A DNA stretch of 7,320 bases from positions 1 to 7,320 of the forward strand of contig CAZSMU010000167.1 of the NCBI GenBank assembly GCA_964607915.1. Reading direction: 5' to 3'. Below, one piece after another: positions 5,213-7,320 of the stretch. Under the pieces are notes generated by a model. It was not told the DNA's origin. It searched no databases and was given only the letters and a program-made list of their open reading frames with translations. Both the position numbers and the translations under genes were made by a program. The DNA comes from JADJPL01 sp964607915 (GTDB lineage: Bacteria > Bacteroidota > Bacteroidia > Chitinophagales > Saprospiraceae). Positions within the stretch are counted from its first letter, which is position 1; each line of letters opens with the position of its first letter.

Positions 5213-6706
5213 ATGTATCCATGGATAGAAGAGGAGCTTCGCAATCCCGGTGCGACGGCCGTAGTAGATTCCGGGGGCAGTTACACCTACCGCGAGTTGT
5301 GGGATGCCTCGGCAGCCGTTGCAGGCGCTTTGCTCGATGGTGCTGCGGATTTATATTCAGCGAGGGTAGCGTTTCTGGTCGAACCGGGGTTTGACTACGT
5401 CGCGACCCAGTGGGGGATTTGGAGAGCCGGAGGGGTAGCCGTTCCCATAGCGGTCAACCATCCTCTTCCTTCGGTGGCCTACGTCCTGGAAGATACGGGG
5501 GCTTCCGTACTGGTGTCGGACGCAGAATACTTCGATTTTTTACAGCCTTTGGAAGCCCGCTTTCCCGACCTTCGTCTGCTGCGGGTGGAAGACTTGAAAC
5601 GAGACAGCGGCGCGTCGCTTCCCGCAATAGAGGGCCAGCGAAATGCTATGATTCTCTACACGAGTGGTACGACGAGCAAGCCTAAAGGTGTGGTGAGCAC
5701 CCATGCGACGCTGCATGCCCAGATTGCGACCTTGGTCGAAGCCTGGCAGTGGAGCGAGGGGGACTACACCCTTTGTGTCTTGCCGCTGCACCACGTACAC
5801 GGCATCGTGAACGTCGTCTGCTGTGCCTTGTGGAGCGGGGCAACGGTATCATTCCTTCCGAGGTTCAGTGTCGCGGAGGTATTCCGGGTATTCCTGGGAG
5901 GCAGTTTGACGGTCTTTATGGCAGTACCTACGATCTATTTCAAGCTCATCTCCGGCTTTGCGGAACTTTCTGAAGAGGAGCGCCGCCGCCTGTCGGCCGC
6001 CCTGCGATTGCTCCGCCTGATGGTCTCGGGGTCGGCTGCATTGCCGGTGTCGGTGATGGAACAGTGGTACGCCATCTCCGGGCATTCCCTGCTGGAGCGC
6101 TACGGCATGACCGAAATCGGTATGGGCATCAGCAATCCCTACGAAGGGGAACGCAGGGCGGGGTACATCGGGCTGCCGCTCCCCGGGGTGGCCGTCCGGT
6201 TGGTGAATGAGGGAAAACCCGTAGTGCAGGAAGGGGAGCCGGGAGAAATCCAGGTTAGGGGAGAAAACGTGTTCAAAGAATACTGGAATAAGCCCGAGGC
6301 TACCGCTGCGGCCTTCACTCCTGATGGCTGGTTCAAAACCGGCGATATCGCTGTTGTCGAGGACGGGTATTTCCGGATGCTGGGCAGGGACTCTGTGGAC
6401 ATCATCAAGTCCGGAGGGTACAAAGTCTCGGCACTGGAAGTGGAGGAAATCCTGCGCAGCTACCCCGGAATATCGGATTGTTGCGTTGTCGGCATACCGG
6501 ATGAAGAATGGGGGGAAGTAATCTCGGCTGCTTTAGTACCGCAGGACTTCCCTTTGGATCTGGCCCACCTGGGGCTTTGGATGAAAGAGCAGTTGCCGGC
6601 TTATAAGACGCCGCGCAGCTACCTCCTTGTGTCGGAGCTTCCCCGGAACGCCATGGGCAAAGTAACTAAAAACGAAGTAAAAAGTCAGTTTATATGCAAG
6701 CAATGA
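5213..6706 (+). CDS. matB: Malonyl-CoA synthetase-like acyl-CoA ligase (MatB/ACSF3 type)
   Basis: 497-residue member of the ANL adenylate-forming superfamily, predicted to make malonyl-CoA, AMP and pyrophosphate from malonate, ATP and CoA in the cytoplasm. Motifs in order are the P-loop YTSGTTSKPKG (149-159), LPLHHVHG (190-197), FMAVPTIYFKL (235-245), VSGSAALP (271-278), ERYGMTEIGM (295-304), SNPYEGERRAG (307-317), GWFKTGD with Asp378, LGRDSVDIIKSGG (390-402) at the domain hinge, and the C-terminal catalytic lysine Lys483 in NAMGKVTKN. The VSGSAALP, SNPYxGxR and FMAVPTIY segments resemble known MatB and ACSF3 proteins more than acetyl- or long-chain ligases, and the length is close to MatB (about 500). 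The strongest functional clue is the neighbour: it overlaps madL, a malonate carrier subunit, by 4 bp. The start is the ATG at 5213 with an AT-rich leader. The remaining doubt is specificity, since methylmalonate or another small dicarboxylate could also be used. Confidence 0.92.
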   Translation: MYPWIEEELRNPGATAVVDSGGSYTYRELWDASAAVAGALLDGAADLYSARVAFLVEPGFDYVATQWGIWRAGGVAVPIAVNHPLPSVAYVLEDTGASVLVSDAEYFDFLQPLEARFPDLRLLRVEDLKRDSGASLPAIEGQRNAMILYTSGTTSKPKGVVSTHATLHAQIATLVEAWQWSEGDYTLCVLPLHHVHGIVNVVCCALWSGATVSFLPRFSVAEVFRVFLGGSLTVFMAVPTIYFKLISGFAELSEEERRRLSAALRLLRLMVSGSAALPVSVMEQWYAISGHSLLERYGMTEIGMGISNPYEGERRAGYIGLPLPGVAVRLVNEGKPVVQEGEPGEIQVRGENVFKEYWNKPEATAAAFTPDGWFKTGDIAVVEDGYFRMLGRDSVDIIKSGGYKVSALEVEEILRSYPGISDCCVVGIPDEEWGEVISAALVPQDFPLDLAHLGLWMKEQLPAYKTPRSYLLVSELPRNAMGKVTKNEVKSQFICKQ

Positions 6707-7056
6707 TGTACGGCCTCGGGATGCTGGCCTTTTCTTTTCTGCTCGGGCAATTTCTGGGGGAGACGCTGGGGGTATGGCTCGGTGTAGAAGCAAACATTGG
6801 CGGGGTTGGGTTTGCCATGCTTTTGCTTATCCTCGCTAAAGACTTTTTGGAAAAAAACAAGGCGATGGACAGCCATTGGGCCAGCGGCATCGAGTTCTGG
6901 AACCAGCTCTATGTGCCGGTGGTGATCGCCATGTCGGCGAGCCAGAACGTGCGACTGGCGGTCTCAAGTGGGTTTTTAGCCATCCTGGCTGGGTTATTGC
7001 CTACGGTGCTGGCATTTTTCGGGCTTCCGGTTCTCCTCAGGACCTTTAAAGCGTAG
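6703..7056 (+). CDS. madL: Malonate transporter subunit MadL
   Basis: Small integral membrane protein of 117 residues, one of two subunits of the sodium-dependent malonate carrier (MadLM) first described from Malonomonas rubra. It has hydrophobic segments at about 4-19, 32-46, 69-80 and 90-112. Conserved-looking family stretches include NIGGVGFAMLLLILAKD (31-47) and YVPVVIAMSASQNV (70-83). The length is close to the usual 115-130 residues. Three possible ATGs lie near the start (6694, 6703, 6706). I chose 6703 because it forms an ATGA overlap with the ligase stop and gives the N-terminus MMYGLGML, matching the short start typical of the family; 6694 would add three residues. The next gene, madM, begins 5 bp after the stop, so the order matB-madL-madM points to one operon. 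Confidence 0.92.
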   Translation: MMYGLGMLAFSFLLGQFLGETLGVWLGVEANIGGVGFAMLLLILAKDFLEKNKAMDSHWASGIEFWNQLYVPVVIAMSASQNVRLAVSSGFLAILAGLLPTVLAFFGLPVLLRTFKA

Positions 7057-7061
7057 CGCCG

Positions 7062-7320
7062 ATGGAACGATGGATAAGCTTATTGGATAAAAATGGCTTG
7101 GTTGCCGGCTTTCTATGGGTCGCGGCCATCTTGCTTTTTGCGGATATTTTTACCAAAAAAATTCTGAAAAACCGCATTCCTTCCTCTGCGGTGGCCATAT
7201 TGCTCGGCTTGGTGCTTGCTTATGTCGGCGGCTGGATTACCAAAGGCGAAAAAGGCATGGCCGACTTGGAGTGGTTTAAGGGAATAGGGGTGCTGGGGGG
7301 ATCTATGTTCCGGGATTTCT
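7062..7320 (+). CDS. madM: Malonate transporter subunit MadM, partial (N-terminal 86 codons)
   Basis: Reading frame from the ATG at 7062 runs open to the window edge, giving 86 complete codons of a protein usually around 250 residues, so about two thirds is missing only because the window ends. The N-terminus MERWISLLDKNGLVAGF leads into a first hydrophobic segment (about 13-28). A basic stretch TKKILKNR (31-38) follows, then a second segment SSAVAILLGLVLAYVGG (41-57), and KGEKGMADLEWFKGIGVLGG toward the edge. This pattern matches MadM, the larger membrane subunit that forms the sodium/malonate symporter with MadL. It begins 5 bp after madL. Assignment rests on both sequence resemblance and position next to madL. 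Confidence 0.9.
   Translation, partial: MERWISLLDKNGLVAGFLWVAAILLFADIFTKKILKNRIPSSAVAILLGLVLAYVGGWITKGEKGMADLEWFKGIGVLGGSMFRDF

Overview
The window looks like a piece of a Bacteroidota chromosome, possibly the Saprospiria/Cytophagia side. The clues are lipobox-bearing envelope proteins of unrecognised family, an outer-membrane-like partner, and start codons with AT-rich leaders and no clear Shine-Dalgarno sequences. Coding DNA is moderately GC-rich and the non-coding gaps are AT-richer. The phylum assignment is an inference from style and is not proved by any marker gene here.

Layout. Bases 1-233 are non-coding and carry three copies of a ~50-bp intergenic repeat, one inverted, two of which fold into a strong hairpin just upstream of the first gene. 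Bases 234-2302 (+) hold two overlapping genes: a predicted lipoprotein with a helical, TPR-like N-terminal half, and a secreted protein that looks like an outer-membrane beta-barrel. They meet tail to tail, overlapping by 4 bp, with a minus-strand pair: peptidase T (pepT, 2299-3546) and, upstream of it, a lipoprotein with a sialidase/glycosidase-like beta-propeller (3560-4915). A 297-bp divergent gap (4916-5212) carries two more copies of the same repeat in inverted arrangement. From 5213 to the window edge (+) lies a tightly packed malonate module: a MatB/ACSF3-type malonyl-CoA synthetase, then madL and the first 86 codons of madM.

How the genes work together. MadL and MadM are the two subunits of the sodium-coupled malonate carrier, and the ligase next to them would convert imported malonate, ATP and CoA into malonyl-CoA. 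The three genes therefore make a complete uptake-and-activation route. It pairs the carrier known from malonate decarboxylase operons with the activating enzyme of the rhizobial mat pathway. No malonyl-CoA decarboxylase or malonate decarboxylase is visible here. The minus-strand pair suggests envelope glycan recognition or cleavage together with cytoplasmic tripeptide turnover, although this could be chance adjacency. The lipoprotein/barrel pair is an unassigned envelope unit.

The least explained material is the repeat family. It has five copies, all in the two real intergenic gaps, and is built on tandem TGACCCCTCG-like half-sites followed by AACAAGT. It could be a dispersed intergenic repeat, a MITE-like element or an operator.
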